Origin: JAMXLO01 sp963791495
Lineage (GTDB): Bacteria; Pseudomonadota; Alphaproteobacteria; Acetobacterales; Acetobacteraceae
NCBI GenBank assembly: GCA_963791495.1
Contig: CAWBST010000020.1
Span: forward strand, 124,001 to 188,000
DNA: 64,000 nucleotides
Direction of reading: 5' to 3'
Shown: in pieces, positions 63,392-64,000 of the stretch
Layout: each line of letters begins with the position of its first letter
Numbering within the stretch: the first letter of the stretch is position 1
Translations under genes and position numbers: made by a program
The notes under the pieces: generated by a model
What the model was told of the DNA's origin: nothing
What the model saw: the letters and a program-made list of their open reading frames with translations, nothing else
The model's database searches: none

Positions 63392-64000
63392 ATGCGGCTC
63401 CAGGGCAAAATAGCGCTGCTGACCGGCGCGGCGGCTGCGATCAAGGGCGAGCTGATGGGGTTTGGCGGCGCGGCGGCGCATCTGTTCGTGCGCGAGGGTG
63501 CCAGGGTGGTGCTGACCGACATCCGCGATGAGCTGGGCGAGCGCGCGGCGGCGGCCCTGCGCGCCGAGGGCCATGACGCGCGTTACATGCACCTCGACGT
63601 GACATCGGAACAGAACTGGGCCCAGGTGGTGGACGCGGTGATGGCGGCGCACGGACGGCTCGACATTCTGTTCAACAATGCCGGTGTCTCGTTTCCCGGC
63701 AAGGTCGAGGACATCACAGTGGACATCTGGGATCGCGAACTCAACGTCCATGCCAAGGGGGTATTCCTGGGCACCCGTACGGCGATCCCGGCCATGCGTA
63801 AAGGCGGTGGCGGGTCGATCATCAATACGTCCTCGGTCATGGGGATTGTCGGCAGTCCCACCTCGCCGGCCTATTCGGCCGCCAAGGGCGCCATCACGAT
63901 CTTCACCAAGTCGGCGGCGCTGCAATATGCGGGGGAAAATATCCGCATCAATTCGGTGCATCCGGGCTATGCGGATACACCGCTGACCCTGCAGCGCTTC
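63392..64000 (+). CDS. Short-chain dehydrogenase/reductase (runs off window end)
   Basis: At least 203 aa of an SDR. NNAG, Ser (INTSSVMGIVG) and YSAAK (SPAYSAAKGAITIFTKSA) are normal. The cofactor loop is unusual: LLTGAAAAIKGELMGFGGAA has about six extra residues between the TG and the GxG compared with the classical TGxxxGxG. GGGGAAAGAAG precedes the ATG. The C-terminus lies beyond the window. Confidence 0.9.
   Translation, partial: MRLQGKIALLTGAAAAIKGELMGFGGAAAHLFVREGARVVLTDIRDELGERAAAALRAEGHDARYMHLDVTSEQNWAQVVDAVMAAHGRLDILFNNAGVSFPGKVEDITVDIWDRELNVHAKGVFLGTRTAIPAMRKGGGGSIINTSSVMGIVGSPTSPAYSAAKGAITIFTKSAALQYAGENIRINSVHPGYADTPLTLQRF

Noticed and set aside
1..64000. CRISPR arrays, tRNA/rRNA genes, prophage, intact IS
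   Set aside because: Scanned for repeat-spacer patterns, cloverleaf-like blocks and transposase motifs; none seen by eye, though a tool could find a degenerate tRNA.

Overview
The window reads as a GC-rich (low-to-mid 60s % by eye) alphaproteobacterial chromosome, most likely Rhodospirillales/Acetobacteraceae-like. The support is a GTTC-N7-GTTC LexA box upstream of dinB, a DUF1150-type small protein, an SbmA/BacA-type transporter, several split REP-like palindromes, and the protein families present. Genus assignment is inference. I saw no rRNA, tRNA, CRISPR array, prophage or intact insertion sequence.

Layout. 1-9 kb: partial GltD-like oxidoreductase, a PIN/Phd toxin-antitoxin pair, a frameshifted biotin-dependent carboxyltransferase beta subunit, a small secreted protein, a divergent PEP carboxylase-like protein and a GMC oxidoreductase. 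9-20 kb: ROK kinase, an HtrA protease-MscS channel operon, a LanC-like cyclase divergent from a RecD2 helicase with a coupled unknown gene, and a TTC38-like TPR protein. 20-30 kb: a catabolic block (enolase-superfamily dehydratase, LLM flavin enzyme, amidase, amidohydrolase, GST pseudogene, HpcH aldolase, enoyl-CoA hydratase), then three tiny coupled genes and an acyl-CoA dehydrogenase. 30-34 kb: a cell-wall block of tmk, D,D-carboxypeptidase, RlpA and MltB on the minus strand. 34-40 kb: receiver-like protein, small ORFs, a TMADH-type old yellow enzyme, a VOC protein and a frameshifted flavin monooxygenase/acyl-CoA dehydrogenase.

40-53 kb: a PLD protein with two half-size chromate transporters, a DMSP-lyase-family cupin, an SbmA/BacA-type transporter, SOS-controlled dinB, an MFS carrier facing an aldolase-TauD-EthD operon, two small cupin-region genes, and a solute-binding protein coupled to an AbrB-family permease. 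53-64 kb: a second catabolic block of amidohydrolases, FAD enzymes, SDRs, phytanoyl-CoA dioxygenase, BNR-repeat protein and esterase.

The theme is housekeeping islands between accessory catabolic genes that are visibly in flux. Four genes carry frameshifts, two fragments of a second GMC gene lie 13 kb apart in opposite orientation, and a piece of the 56 kb FAD oxidoreductase is duplicated at 61.8 kb. The most system-like novelties are the binding protein/AbrB pair, the PLD/chromate-transporter operon, and the three-small-gene operon with two identical-arm palindromes exactly 30 bp apart upstream. No wholly new system could be proven from sequence alone.
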